A stretch of DNA of 36,031 nucleotides from Lachnospiraceae bacterium (GTDB lineage: Bacteria; Bacillota; Clostridia; Lachnospirales; Lachnospiraceae): positions 1 through 36,031 of the forward strand of contig JAILBX010000025.1 in the NCBI GenBank assembly GCA_024680675.1, given 5' to 3'. Within the stretch, counting starts at the first letter, position 1. Each line of letters opens with the position of its first letter. Positions 1-8,551 of this stretch are shown here, piece by piece. The notes under the pieces are model-generated. The model was not told the origin of the DNA. It saw nothing but the letters and a program-made list of their open reading frames with translations, and made no database searches. A program made the translations under genes and the position numbers.

Positions 1-1
1 T

Positions 2-544
2 TCAGAGGGTATAGCCAATTCGGGCGGAGTGGATATGTTCCTGTCATCTCTTGAAATGTTTTATGATTCCATAAAGGACAATAGTGAAGAAATTAAAAAT
101 GCATATATTAATGAGGATATCAGACTATTTACCATAAAGGTACATTCTCTGAAGAGCTCCGCAAGGATAATAGGCGCTTCTGATCTTTCAGATAAGGCCT
201 TTAAGCTGGAAGAAGCAGGTAATAAGGAAGATCGGGAGTTTATTGTTAATAATACAGGAGACTTTTTAGAAGAATATCTTTCCTTTGAGGAAAAGCTTAA
301 GGCAATCAAGAAGGAAGATGGAAAGGATGACAGAGCAGAAATTCCAAGGAGCGAGCTTAGTGATGCCTATGAAGCCATAAAGGAACTGGTACCGCAAATG
401 GATTATGATTCACTTGAAATGGTGGTGGGAGAACTTATGGAATACAGGCTGCCCGGGGAGGATGAGGAAAAGATCAGAGAGTTTTCAAAGAAGCTAAAGG
501 CCTTTGACTGGGATGCTATGCAGGAAATGGCAGATACTTTTTGA
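2..544 (+). CDS. Hpt domain, C-terminal end of a hybrid sensor histidine kinase (5' partial)
   Basis: The reading frame is open to the left edge of the window, so this is the 3' end of a longer gene; the GTG at 29 lies inside the domain and is not taken as a start. The visible part matches a histidine phosphotransfer domain: a GGVD-type opening, a helical stretch, and the active-site block VHSLKSSARIIGA, whose phospho-accepting His codon is at 143-145. Such domains relay phosphate between an upstream receiver and a final response regulator, in the cytoplasm. About 100 further residues after the Hpt core are charged and helical with no motif I recognise. The next gene, 32 bases downstream, is a receiver protein and is the obvious phosphorelay partner. 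That the missing part is a hybrid kinase is inferred from family precedent. Confidence 0.8.
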   Translation, partial: SEGIANSGGVDMFLSSLEMFYDSIKDNSEEIKNAYINEDIRLFTIKVHSLKSSARIIGASDLSDKAFKLEEAGNKEDREFIVNNTGDFLEEYLSFEEKLKAIKKEDGKDDRAEIPRSELSDAYEAIKELVPQMDYDSLEMVVGELMEYRLPGEDEEKIREFSKKLKAFDWDAMQEMADTF

Positions 545-576
545 CAGATAGTAAGGTTTGAAAAAAGGGGAAGAAT

Positions 577-1335
577 ATGTCGGAAGAAAGGATATTGGTA
601 GTAGCTGAAAAAGAGTCTTTTATTGTAAGAGCCCTTATTAAAAAAATGAGGGATTCGGGTATCAATTCAGAATTTGTTCCATGGAATATCTCAGATATAA
701 ATAAAGCCATGGACCACACCTTGCTGGTAACGGTTTATATGGGAGAGGGTAGCAGGATACAGTCCGATGTGCTTCATTTTTTGACAGATAAAATGTCAGA
801 TGAAGGAGCCCTTATGATGGCCGTGGGAAGTGAAGATGATATTAAATTTATAGAAAGCAAGGTTCCAAAGGAGTCACTGTATAAGTCATATATACGCCCC
901 CTTGATAATGAAGCCTTTGTAAATACTGCAAAGGATTTATATGACAGACTCTGTGCCGGAGAATTCAGAAAGAGCATATTGATCGTTGATGATGATCCAA
1001 GCTATCTTTCTCTGGTAAGGGAATGGCTTAAGGGCAGCTATAAGGTGTCAATGGTGACCTCAGGTCTTCAGGCTTTAAAGTGGCTTGGAAAAAACAAGGC
1101 AGATCTTATACTTTTGGATCATGAAATGCCGGTAACCACAGGACCGCAGGTCCTTGAAATGTTAAGAAGTGATGAGGAGACAAAGTCCATACCGGTTATT
1201 TTCCTGACAGGGAAAAGCGATAAAAAAAGTGTAATGGAGGTTGTGGCCCTTAAGCCGGAGGGTTATTTTTTAAAAACGATAATGAGGGAGGAATTGCTTG
1301 AAAATCTTAGAAAGTTCTTCCTGAAAGGAAAATAA
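577..1335 (+). CDS. Response regulator with degenerate plus intact receiver domains
   Basis: A 252-residue protein. The C-terminal half (about residues 132-250) is a complete receiver domain: acidic pocket VDDD at 137-140, phosphoacceptor Asp181 in LILLDHEMP, Thr in FLTGK near 211, and Lys233. The N-terminal 125 residues begin RILVVAEKES and look like a receiver fold without the acidic pocket or a phosphoacceptor, so I read it as a degenerate receiver. There is no DNA-binding or enzymatic output domain, so it probably acts by protein contact or as a phosphate relay/sink between the Hpt protein upstream and the AraC-type regulator that starts 16 bases downstream. The ATG at 577 follows AAGGGGAAGA. 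The receiver call is firm; the role is inferred from the gene order. Confidence 0.78.
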   Translation: MSEERILVVAEKESFIVRALIKKMRDSGINSEFVPWNISDINKAMDHTLLVTVYMGEGSRIQSDVLHFLTDKMSDEGALMMAVGSEDDIKFIESKVPKESLYKSYIRPLDNEAFVNTAKDLYDRLCAGEFRKSILIVDDDPSYLSLVREWLKGSYKVSMVTSGLQALKWLGKNKADLILLDHEMPVTTGPQVLEMLRSDEETKSIPVIFLTGKSDKKSVMEVVALKPEGYFLKTIMREELLENLRKFFLKGK

Positions 1336-1351
1336 TAAAGGGTAATATCAT

Positions 1352-3022
1352 ATGGTTAAGCTATTTCTTGTTGAAGATGAGATCGTCATGAGAGACGGTA
1401 TAAAAAGACATATAAATTGGAAAAAGGAAGATATAGAATTTGTGGGGGAGGCAAGCGACGGAGAGCTTGCCTATCCAATGATCCTGGATCTTAAACCGGA
1501 CATTCTTATAACAGATATAAAAATGCCCTTTATGGACGGACTTGAGCTTTCAAGTCTTGTTAAAAAGGAGCTTCCGGGAATACATATTATAATACTCAGC
1601 GGATATGATGAGTTTTCCTACGCTCAGCAGGCAGTTTCAATAGGAGTTACCCAGTATCTTTTAAAACCTATTACACCCAAAAAGCTTTTAGAGTCTATTA
1701 AAGAGGTTCAGGAAAAGATTGAGGAGGAGAGGATCCAGGCTTCTGAAGCCGATTGGTCACTGGAGGAGACAAAGGAAAAAAATGATATTGCAAAAACAAA
1801 GCTCATTGATGCGATAGTCATGAATTCCCTGTCTATGTCAGAGATCCTTGAACAGGGAAAAAATATTGATATAAATCTTACTGCAAGGTTTTACAGGATA
1901 GTTCTTTTACAGATCAACATAAAGGGGGAGCAGGGGGACGCCTTTTCCGAAACAAGAAACGATTTTATCGATAAGCTTATAATAATACTTGATAAGCAGA
2001 ATGCCTCCTGGCATATGGTTGACAGGGGTATGGACGGCTTCCTTTTTCTGGTGCTGGGGAATGAGGAAGAATCTATCTTAAAGGAGCTTGATGAGGGAAT
2101 AAATGAGATCGTTGAGATAATTAAGGAAACGCCCAATATGGACTATTTTATAGGGGTGGGTCCCATCGTCAACAGACTCAGTGAAGTAAGAAATACCTAT
2201 TTTGGGGCAACAAAAGCCCTTTCCCACAGATTTATGACAGGCTCCGATCATATAGTTTATTCCAACGGCAGCGGCAATAGTGGATCCAAAGATAAGGACA
2301 GGGAAGCAGAGGGGCAGGGCCTTGAGAAGGTCTCCTTTGATGCCTTTATTTCAGGTGATACATCCCATAAGGCCATTGAAACCTTTGTAAAAACAGGCTC
2401 CTATGATGAGATCGATCCTTTTATAGACGAGGTTTTTGAAAGGGTTGGTGAGGTTAATCTTAACTCCCTGGTATTTATGAATTATATTATCATGGACTGC
2501 TATTTTATACTGGCAAAATTTGTTAATCAGATAGGAGGGGATAATTCCGAGATCGAGAGTAAGATAGGAGATATAAACAGTCTCCTTTCCGATCTGAAGG
2601 ACTGGAGACAGGCCTCTGATTATCTGAAGGAATACCTGAAATGCACAGTAAACTTAAGAGACGGAAAGACTGCAAAAAAATACGGAAAGGTGCTTCAGAA
2701 GGCAATAAGCTATATAGATGAAAATTATATGAGAGAGGATATTTCTCTTAATACCGTGGCTGCTCAGGCCAATATATCACCTAATCATTTTTCGGCTATC
2801 TTTTCTCAGGAAATGGGAATAACCTTTATTGAATACCTGATCAAAAAAAGGATCGACAAGGCCTGTGAGCTCCTTATGACGACAGATATGAAAAGCTCTG
2901 AGGTGGCTTATAAAGTGGGATATAAAGATCCCCATTACTTCAGCTATACATTTAAGAAAACAGTGGGAATGACCACTAAGGAATACAGGGCACGGGGAAG
3001 AAATGCTGAAAAGGATCAATGA
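1352..3022 (+). CDS. YesN-type response regulator, REC plus AraC-family DNA-binding domain
   Basis: A 556-residue transcription factor. Residues 1-125 form a receiver with VEDE (7-10), phosphoacceptor Asp55 in ILITDIKMP, and Lys105 in YLLKPI. A long middle region (about 130-440) is the variable helical part seen in YesN proteins. The last 100 residues are an AraC double helix-turn-helix: the first around ISLNTVAAQANISPNHFS and the second around SSEVAYKVGYKDPHYFSYTFKK. YesN regulators pair with YesM kinases and usually activate nearby sugar uptake genes. Its 3' end overlaps the kinase gene by 20 bases, indicating translational coupling. The likely target is the promoter of the binding-protein gene at 4678, where a 21-base-spaced repeat is visible. 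Confidence 0.9.
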   Translation: MVKLFLVEDEIVMRDGIKRHINWKKEDIEFVGEASDGELAYPMILDLKPDILITDIKMPFMDGLELSSLVKKELPGIHIIILSGYDEFSYAQQAVSIGVTQYLLKPITPKKLLESIKEVQEKIEEERIQASEADWSLEETKEKNDIAKTKLIDAIVMNSLSMSEILEQGKNIDINLTARFYRIVLLQINIKGEQGDAFSETRNDFIDKLIIILDKQNASWHMVDRGMDGFLFLVLGNEEESILKELDEGINEIVEIIKETPNMDYFIGVGPIVNRLSEVRNTYFGATKALSHRFMTGSDHIVYSNGSGNSGSKDKDREAEGQGLEKVSFDAFISGDTSHKAIETFVKTGSYDEIDPFIDEVFERVGEVNLNSLVFMNYIIMDCYFILAKFVNQIGGDNSEIESKIGDINSLLSDLKDWRQASDYLKEYLKCTVNLRDGKTAKKYGKVLQKAISYIDENYMREDISLNTVAAQANISPNHFSAIFSQEMGITFIEYLIKKRIDKACELLMTTDMKSSEVAYKVGYKDPHYFSYTFKKTVGMTTKEYRARGRNAEKDQ

Positions 3023-4514
3023 GTTTTCAAAAAGAATACTGACAAGGATCAGGCTAAGATCTTTACTTATGATGCTGAGTATGGTTTTCTTCATACCTAT
3101 GATCATAATAATGGGCTTCCTTCTCTATAATCTTAATCAGTTTTTTCTAAGCTATGGTAAGATCGTTCAGAGTATAACCTGTGCAAATAACTATAATATT
3201 ACCTTTAAAGAAGAGATAGATTCAACGGTCTATCAGATGATAGCCAGATCGATGAATAAGTATGAGGTTGAAGTAAACCTTGACATGAAAAACCCGGATA
3301 GCCTTATAGATGAGGCAAAGGCCACCTTTACTGCTTTAAAGGAAGCACCCACAACAGATGAGGCCCTGGGACGCCTTGACAGTATAAGCAAGCTTTTGGA
3401 CACGCTGAAGGAAAGAGTTGATGAAATCGATGCAACTGTAAAAAAAACAGGCTACTATGATGAAAATATGAGCAGGCTGGATACTGATATCCGTATAATA
3501 ACAGAGCTTATCCAGGAAAGGATAACAGAGTACATTTACTATGAATCTGTTAATATGGAGAAGGTGCTTTCCAAGATGGAGGAAAGAAAAGATCTCCTTA
3601 TAAGATCAGTCTTTATAGCAGCCCTTATCCTTTTGGTCATATCAGGCTTTACAGCCCTTACCATCACGGAAAGCATCACAAAACCCATAAATGAGCTTTG
3701 TGATGTGGCCGGAAAGGTGGGAAAGGGTGACTTTGAGGTCAGAGCCGATAACCGTGAAAGTAATCCGGAGATAAGACAGCTTTCGGACAGCTTTAACAGT
3801 ATGATAGAACAGATCGGAAAGCTGGTGGAGAACATAAAAGCGGAACAGATCAATTCAAGAAATCTTGAACTCAGGCTCTTACAGGCTCAGATAAATCCCC
3901 ATTTTTTTTATAACACCCTGGATAATATAGTCTGGCTTTCAGAGGATGACAGAAAAGAGGATGTTGCGGCTATTGTTACAGCCTTATCCCAGTTTTTCAG
4001 AACAACTCTTTCGGGGGGCAGGTATTTTATCAGACTTGAAGAGGAAATAGCCCATATTGAAGCTTATTTAAAGATCCAGTCCTTTAGATACAGGGATATA
4101 CTTTCCTATAAGATAGATATAGCTAAAGAGCTTAAGGACTTTGAGATAATAAAGATGACCTTACAGCCCCTTGTGGAAAACGCACTTTACCACGGAATAA
4201 AATATAAGAGGGGAATGGGCCTTATAAGGATAGGTGCTATGGATATGGGGGATAATCTGCTTATCTTTGTGGAGGATGACGGTATCGGTATAAGGAAAGA
4301 GGAGCTGCTTGAGCTGCATAGGATAATAAAAGGGGATGAGAAACCAAGTCAAGATAATAAGGGCTTTGGAATGTCAAATGTGGCAGAGAGATTAAGACTT
4401 AATTATGGTAGAAATTATGGGATAAAAATAGAGAGTACTTATGGAAAAGGTACAAAAGTTGAGGTACTTATTCCCAAAATAATATATAAGGATGAAAATA
4501 ATGAACAAAATTGA
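3003..4514 (+). CDS. YesM-type sensor histidine kinase (HAMP, His_kinase, HATPase)
   Basis: A 503-residue membrane kinase. TM1 is at about residues 20-43, an extracytoplasmic helical region spans about 50-200, TM2 is at 201-222, and HAMP follows at 223-275. The LytS/YesM-type phosphorylation block QINPHFFYNTL contains His300. The ATP-binding domain has an N box (VENALYHG, 391-398), DDGIGI (425-430) and GFGMSN (454-459). The outer domain has no recognisable sugar-binding fold; related kinases sense sugar through a partner binding protein, which makes the second lipoprotein at 9599 a candidate partner. The ATG at 3003 lies inside the end of the regulator gene. The 3' end of the gene is part of the terminator at 4500. 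Confidence 0.9.
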   Translation: MLKRINEFSKRILTRIRLRSLLMMLSMVFFIPMIIIMGFLLYNLNQFFLSYGKIVQSITCANNYNITFKEEIDSTVYQMIARSMNKYEVEVNLDMKNPDSLIDEAKATFTALKEAPTTDEALGRLDSISKLLDTLKERVDEIDATVKKTGYYDENMSRLDTDIRIITELIQERITEYIYYESVNMEKVLSKMEERKDLLIRSVFIAALILLVISGFTALTITESITKPINELCDVAGKVGKGDFEVRADNRESNPEIRQLSDSFNSMIEQIGKLVENIKAEQINSRNLELRLLQAQINPHFFYNTLDNIVWLSEDDRKEDVAAIVTALSQFFRTTLSGGRYFIRLEEEIAHIEAYLKIQSFRYRDILSYKIDIAKELKDFEIIKMTLQPLVENALYHGIKYKRGMGLIRIGAMDMGDNLLIFVEDDGIGIRKEELLELHRIIKGDEKPSQDNKGFGMSNVAERLRLNYGRNYGIKIESTYGKGTKVEVLIPKIIYKDENNEQN

Positions 4515-4553
4515 TAAGATATCATAATTTATTCATACTTTGTTCATTTTTTT
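4500..4553 (+). terminator. Intrinsic terminator ending the signalling operon
   Basis: A ten-base perfect stem pairs AATGAACAAA (4500-4509) with TTTGTTCATT (4539-4548), followed by a run of T to 4553. The 29-base apical region holds a second small hairpin, TGATA/TATCA around 4512-4524. The 5' arm overlaps the last codons and stop of the kinase gene. The stem is AT-rich, so termination may be partial. Confidence 0.65.
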
Positions 4554-4617
4554 GATAAAAATAAGAACTTTTAAGATAAATAACTCTATGGTTTTGTGAA
4601 AATTGTCGGTATAAAAT
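4552..4617 (+). promoter_or_regulatory. Candidate activator-dependent promoter with 21-base direct repeat
   Basis: GATAAA occurs at 4554-4559 and again at 4575-4580, exactly 21 bases (two helical turns) apart, the spacing expected for AraC-family half-sites. Downstream, TATAAAAT at 4610-4617 can serve as the -10 element. No good -35 hexamer sits 16-18 bases upstream, which fits a promoter that needs an activator bound next to the -35 position. The likely activator is the YesN-type regulator encoded at 1352. The region is AT-rich, so chance repeats are possible. Confidence 0.45.
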
Positions 4618-4638
4618 ACAAAATGTAAATAGATTTTT

Positions 4639-4653
4639 GACATATTTTATGTC
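4639..4653 (+). repeat. Small inverted repeat in the 5' leader of the binding-protein gene
   Basis: GACATA (4639-4644) and TATGTC (4648-4653) form a perfect 6-bp palindrome with a 3-base loop, 11 bases upstream of the ribosome binding site AGGAGGA (4664-4670). It could be an operator or an mRNA-stabilising 5' hairpin for a highly expressed transcript. TTGACA inside it (4637-4642) is too close to the start codon to be a -35 box. Confidence 0.4.
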
Positions 4654-4677
4654 GGAACAAAACAGGAGGAAAATAAT

Positions 4678-5829
4678 ATGAAAAAGAAATTACTTAGTTT
4701 AGTACTTTCAGCTGTTATGGTAGCAGGACTTGTAGCAGGCTGTGGTTCATCAGCCAGCCAGACAACCGAGCCCGCAGCAGAACCTACAGAGGCAGCAGCA
4801 ACAGAGGCTGCAGCAGAGCCTACAGAAGAAGTAGCAGACGTTGAGGCAGCAGAAGCAGAGATAGCAAAGGAAGCTGCTGATGCAGTAGCTGACGGAGAGA
4901 CAATAACAATCGGTTTTGCACAGGTTGGACATGAGTCAGATTGGCGTACAGCTTCAACAAAGTCTTGTCAGGACGTTTTCTCAGCAGATAACGGATATGA
5001 TCTTACATTCGTAGATTGTGATAATGATTCAGCTGCTCAGCTTGAGGCAGTTCGTGGATTCATTGAGCAGGGTCTTGACTACATCATCATCGATCCTATC
5101 GTTTCAACAGGTTGGGATACAGTTCTTACAGAGTGTGAAGATGCAGGAATCCCTGTAATCGTTATTGACCGTACAATTGATGATTCTGACAAGTATGCAG
5201 CTTGGGTAGGATCTAACTTTAAGACAGAAGGTCTTGCAGCAGGTGAGTGGCTTAAGGCTTACGCTGAGAAGAACGGAATCAAGGAGATCAACGCTCTTGT
5301 TATTTCAGGAACTACAGGTGCTTCAGCTCAGATCGGTCGTTCAGATGGATTCAAGGAGATAGCTGACAGAGAAGGTTGGACAATCCTTGATGAGCAGACA
5401 GGTGACTTCACAGAGGAAGGCGGACAGCAGGTTATGGAGTCATACTGTAAGTCATATGACGGCAAGTTCAATGTAGTTGTTTGCCAGAACGATAACGAAG
5501 CTTTTGGTGCTATGACAGCTATGGACAATGCAGGTGTTAAGTATGGCCCTGGAAATGATGTTATCCTTATTTCCTTCGATGCTTGTACAGCAGGTCTTGA
5601 GGATGTTAAGGCAGGAAAGATCACAGCTGATTTTGAGTGTAACCCTCTTGCAGCTCCTTTCGTAGAGGAAGTTATCGCTCAGCTTGCAGCAGGTGAAGAA
5701 CCTGAGAAGGAAGTATATATGGAAGAGCATTGGTATGCACTTCCCGATGCTATAGTAGACTTCTCAATCGATGGAGAGGCTCAGACTATGACAGAAGTTA
5801 CTGATGATGTAATTGCAGCTCAGTATTAA
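4678..5829 (+). CDS. ytfQ: CUT2 sugar ABC transporter substrate-binding lipoprotein (YtfQ-like)
   Basis: A 383-residue lipoprotein. The signal peptide ends in lipobox VAGC with the lipidated Cys at 22, followed by an Ala/Glu/Thr/Pro-rich linker (about 24-72) that spaces the domain from the membrane. The mature domain opens TIGFAQVGHESDWR and contains IIIDPIVSTGWD and VIDRTID, matching the periplasmic-binding fold of YtfQ, the galactofuranose receptor of E. coli; homologues in bifidobacteria bind fructose, so the ligand is uncertain. Codon use differs from its neighbours (Arg CGT, Ile ATC and Gly GGT/GGA favoured; AGG/ATA rare), which suggests strong expression. A terminator just downstream lets it be made in excess over the membrane components. 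Confidence 0.9.
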   Translation: MKKKLLSLVLSAVMVAGLVAGCGSSASQTTEPAAEPTEAAATEAAAEPTEEVADVEAAEAEIAKEAADAVADGETITIGFAQVGHESDWRTASTKSCQDVFSADNGYDLTFVDCDNDSAAQLEAVRGFIEQGLDYIIIDPIVSTGWDTVLTECEDAGIPVIVIDRTIDDSDKYAAWVGSNFKTEGLAAGEWLKAYAEKNGIKEINALVISGTTGASAQIGRSDGFKEIADREGWTILDEQTGDFTEEGGQQVMESYCKSYDGKFNVVVCQNDNEAFGAMTAMDNAGVKYGPGNDVILISFDACTAGLEDVKAGKITADFECNPLAAPFVEEVIAQLAAGEEPEKEVYMEEHWYALPDAIVDFSIDGEAQTMTEVTDDVIAAQY

Positions 5830-5871
5830 TCAAGGTTAAGGTATTACAGAAATATAAGGTAAGAACCTTGG

Positions 5872-5902
5872 GAGGCTCCGGATATCCCGGAGCCTCTTTT
5901 TT
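5872..5902 (+). terminator. Intercistronic terminator between binding protein and ATPase genes
   Basis: GAGGCTCCGG (5872-5881) pairs perfectly with CCGGAGCCTC (5887-5896) around a 5-base loop and is followed by six T. It is the strongest terminator in the first third of the window. Placed after the first gene of the transporter operon it should reduce, not abolish, expression of the ATPase and permeases. A further inverted repeat CAAGGTT/AACCTTG (5831-5837, 5864-5870) sits just upstream. Confidence 0.85.
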
Positions 5903-5946
5903 AAAAGAAAAAACCGGAGAAGGGTATCTATGAAAGGAGACAGACT

Positions 5947-7458
5947 ATGGATCAGGACGTTGTTTTAACTGCCCGAGGGATCACCATGACATTTCCCGGG
6001 GTAAAGGCTTTAAGCAACGTGGACTTTACCTTACGCAAGGGGGAAATTCATGCACTTATGGGAGAAAACGGTGCAGGAAAGTCTACGTTAATTAAATGTC
6101 TCACCGGTATTAATGATTATGAGGCCGGAGAAATGCATATTGCAGGAATAGAAGGTCCTGTAAAGAATCATTCAACAAGAGATGCACAGAATGTGGGTAT
6201 TTCAACAGTTTATCAGGAGGTTAATCTTTGCCCCAATCTTTCAGTGGCAGAGAATCTGTTCATAGGAAGAGAGCCTATGACAAAATTTGGTACTATCGAT
6301 CGTAAATCATATAATAAGAGATCCCAGAAGATAATGGACGATCTGGGAATTTCAGTTGATGTAACACAAAATCTTGAAAATTATTCCCTTGCTATTCAGC
6401 AGATGGTTGCCATTGCAAGGGCTGTAGATATGGACTGTAAGGTCCTGATATTAGATGAGCCTACCTCATCCCTGGATGAAGAGGAGGTTGAGAAGCTTTT
6501 CAAAGTAATGAGGATGCTTAAGGAAAAGGGGGTAGGTATCATTTTTGTAACCCATTTCCTTGAACAGGTATACGCCGTATGTGATAAGATAACGGTTTTA
6601 AGAAATGGTAACTTTGTAGGTGAGTTTACTGTTGAAGAGCTTCCAAGGGTAAAGCTTGTAGCGGCAATGATGGGTAAGGATTTAGATGATCTTGCCGAGA
6701 TCAAGGGAGAGTCCGTAGACTATTCCAAATCAGAGATGGAGATTTCCGCAAAGGGTCTGGCACATGTGGGAACAGTAAAGCCCTTTGATCTTGATATCCA
6801 TAAGGGAGAGGTTATCGGCGTAGGAGGACTGCTGGGTTCGGGAAGAAGTGAGCTGGCACGTTCTATATACGGAGCCGACAGGGCCAATACAGGTACTTTA
6901 AAGGTTAAGGACAAGGAGGTTAAGATCAGCCAGCCTATAGATGCAATGAATCTTGGTATGGGAATGCTGCCCGACGACAGAAAAGCAGAGGGCATAATAG
7001 GGGATCTTACTGTAAGAGAGAATATCATACTTGCTCTTCAGGCCAAGAACGGAATGTTTAAACGTCTGCCAAAGGCTAAGCAGGATGAGATAGCAGACAG
7101 ATACATTGATCTTCTGTCCATTAAAACAGCCAGCAAGGAAACTCTTATCAAGCAGCTTTCCGGAGGCAATCAGCAGAAGTGTATACTTGCCAGATGGCTG
7201 GCTACAAATCCTGATTTCCTTATATTGGATGAGCCTACAAGAGGAATCGACGTGGGTACAAAGACCGAGATCCAGAAGCTGATATTAAAGCTGGCAGGAG
7301 AGGGAAAGACTGTAATGTTTATTTCTTCGGAAATAGCCGAAATGGTCAGAACTTGTAACAGAATGGTCATAATGAGAGATGGCGAAAAGGTAAATGAGCT
7401 CGATGGTGACCTGACTGAGGAAAGAGTTATGAAAGCAATTGCAGGAGGTGAAGAATAG
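5947..7458 (+). CDS. ytfR: CUT2 sugar ABC transporter double ATP-binding protein (YtfR-like)
   Basis: A 503-residue protein with two fused nucleotide-binding domains, typical of CUT2 ATPases such as RbsA, MglA and YtfR. Domain 1 has Walker A GENGAGKST at 39-47 and Walker B LILDEPTSSLD; its signature motif (LAIQQMVAIARA) is degenerate. Domain 2 has a weakened Walker A region (GGLLGSGRSEL), an intact LSGGNQQK signature and LILDEPTRGID. This asymmetry is normal for the family. It drives import of the sugar delivered by the binding protein, at the inner face of the membrane. The start is supported by GAAAGGAG seven bases upstream. The permease ATG follows one base after its stop. Confidence 0.93.
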   Translation: MDQDVVLTARGITMTFPGVKALSNVDFTLRKGEIHALMGENGAGKSTLIKCLTGINDYEAGEMHIAGIEGPVKNHSTRDAQNVGISTVYQEVNLCPNLSVAENLFIGREPMTKFGTIDRKSYNKRSQKIMDDLGISVDVTQNLENYSLAIQQMVAIARAVDMDCKVLILDEPTSSLDEEEVEKLFKVMRMLKEKGVGIIFVTHFLEQVYAVCDKITVLRNGNFVGEFTVEELPRVKLVAAMMGKDLDDLAEIKGESVDYSKSEMEISAKGLAHVGTVKPFDLDIHKGEVIGVGGLLGSGRSELARSIYGADRANTGTLKVKDKEVKISQPIDAMNLGMGMLPDDRKAEGIIGDLTVRENIILALQAKNGMFKRLPKAKQDEIADRYIDLLSIKTASKETLIKQLSGGNQQKCILARWLATNPDFLILDEPTRGIDVGTKTEIQKLILKLAGEGKTVMFISSEIAEMVRTCNRMVIMRDGEKVNELDGDLTEERVMKAIAGGEE

Positions 7459-7459
7459 A

Positions 7460-8551
7460 ATGAATACGGATAGAAAAAAAGCTCATTTTTTGACAAAAGT
7501 AAAAAATTGGCCCCTGCTTCTTCCGGTGGTCAGTCTTATCCTTGTTATGGCTGTAAACATAGTTCATGATGCGGCAACGGGAGTTAATCCCTTATCCTTC
7601 TTTATCATATCTCTTAATGAGACCACCAGTAACGGAACTATACTTTACGGCAGAATAATCGATATATTGAATCGAGGCAGTGAGGTGGCTATACTTGCTC
7701 TTGGAATGACCCTTGTGGTTTCCTCTTCTGCAGGAACTGATATTTCAGTCGGCTCTGTCATGAGTCTTTCAGCCTCATTTTGCTGTATGCTTTTAGCCGG
7801 TTACGGGGTTTCCTCCACAAATGAACTTGCAGTTCCTTTGGTAGTGGGAGTGCTTGCAGCTCTTTTTATGGGAGCCCTTTGCGGAGCCTTTAACGGGACA
7901 CTTGTTGCCTATCTTGGGATACAGCCTATGGTTGCGACCCTGATATTATTCTCGGCGGCAAGAGCCATAGGGCTGCTCTTATGTAACGATCTTATTGTTT
8001 ATGTAAGAAATGATTCCTACGGATATTTCGGAGGCTTTACAGGCCCCATTCCGACTCCCATAATAATAGCGGCAATATGTATAGCCATAGTTGCCATTAC
8101 CTTAAACAAAACCTCAATGGGTATGTATATCCAGTCGGTAGGTATCAATTCAAAGGCCAGCAGGATAGCGGGACTTAATTCAAAGAGGATCATTTTTCTT
8201 ACCTACCTTATCTGCGGTCTCTTTGCAGGAGTTGCAGGTCTTGTAAACTCTTCAAGGATCACCTCTGCAGATTCAAATAATATCGGACTCTATTACGAGA
8301 TGGATGCCATATTGGCGGTTGCTCTGGGAGGTAACAGTCTTGGAGGCGGTAAGTTTAATCTGGCAGGATCCATAATCGGAGCTTATACTATTCAGGCTAT
8401 AACAACAACCCTTTACGCTTTGGGAGTTTCAACCGATCAGGCACCGGTTTTCAAAGCGATCATCGTTATAATCATAGTTGCCATACAGGCACCTCCAATT
8501 AAGGCTTACTTTAGGAAAAAATCATTGGAAAAGGGGGTTGCTAAGGCATGA
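7460..8551 (+). CDS. ytfT: CUT2 sugar ABC transporter permease 1 (YtfT-like)
   Basis: A 363-residue integral membrane protein of the ribose/galactofuranose permease family, with about nine or ten hydrophobic segments and the family signature TDISVGSVMSL about a quarter of the way in. A longer frame could begin at TTG 7439, but the ATG at 7460 is preferred because AGGAGGTG (7443-7450) lies at the proper distance and the gene then starts one base after the ATPase stop. It pairs with the next permease to form a heterodimeric channel, as in E. coli YtfT-YjfF. Its stop overlaps the next start (ATGA). Confidence 0.92.
   Translation: MNTDRKKAHFLTKVKNWPLLLPVVSLILVMAVNIVHDAATGVNPLSFFIISLNETTSNGTILYGRIIDILNRGSEVAILALGMTLVVSSSAGTDISVGSVMSLSASFCCMLLAGYGVSSTNELAVPLVVGVLAALFMGALCGAFNGTLVAYLGIQPMVATLILFSAARAIGLLLCNDLIVYVRNDSYGYFGGFTGPIPTPIIIAAICIAIVAITLNKTSMGMYIQSVGINSKASRIAGLNSKRIIFLTYLICGLFAGVAGLVNSSRITSADSNNIGLYYEMDAILAVALGGNSLGGGKFNLAGSIIGAYTIQAITTTLYALGVSTDQAPVFKAIIVIIIVAIQAPPIKAYFRKKSLEKGVAKA

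Noticed and set aside
4637-4642. TTGACA as a -35 box for the binding-protein gene
   Set aside because: Any -10 at normal spacing would fall on the ribosome binding site; the TATAAAAT at 4610 is upstream of it.
7439-7459. In-frame TTG start giving a permease seven residues longer
   Set aside because: It lies inside the end of the ATPase gene and before the AGGAGGTG that fits ATG 7460.
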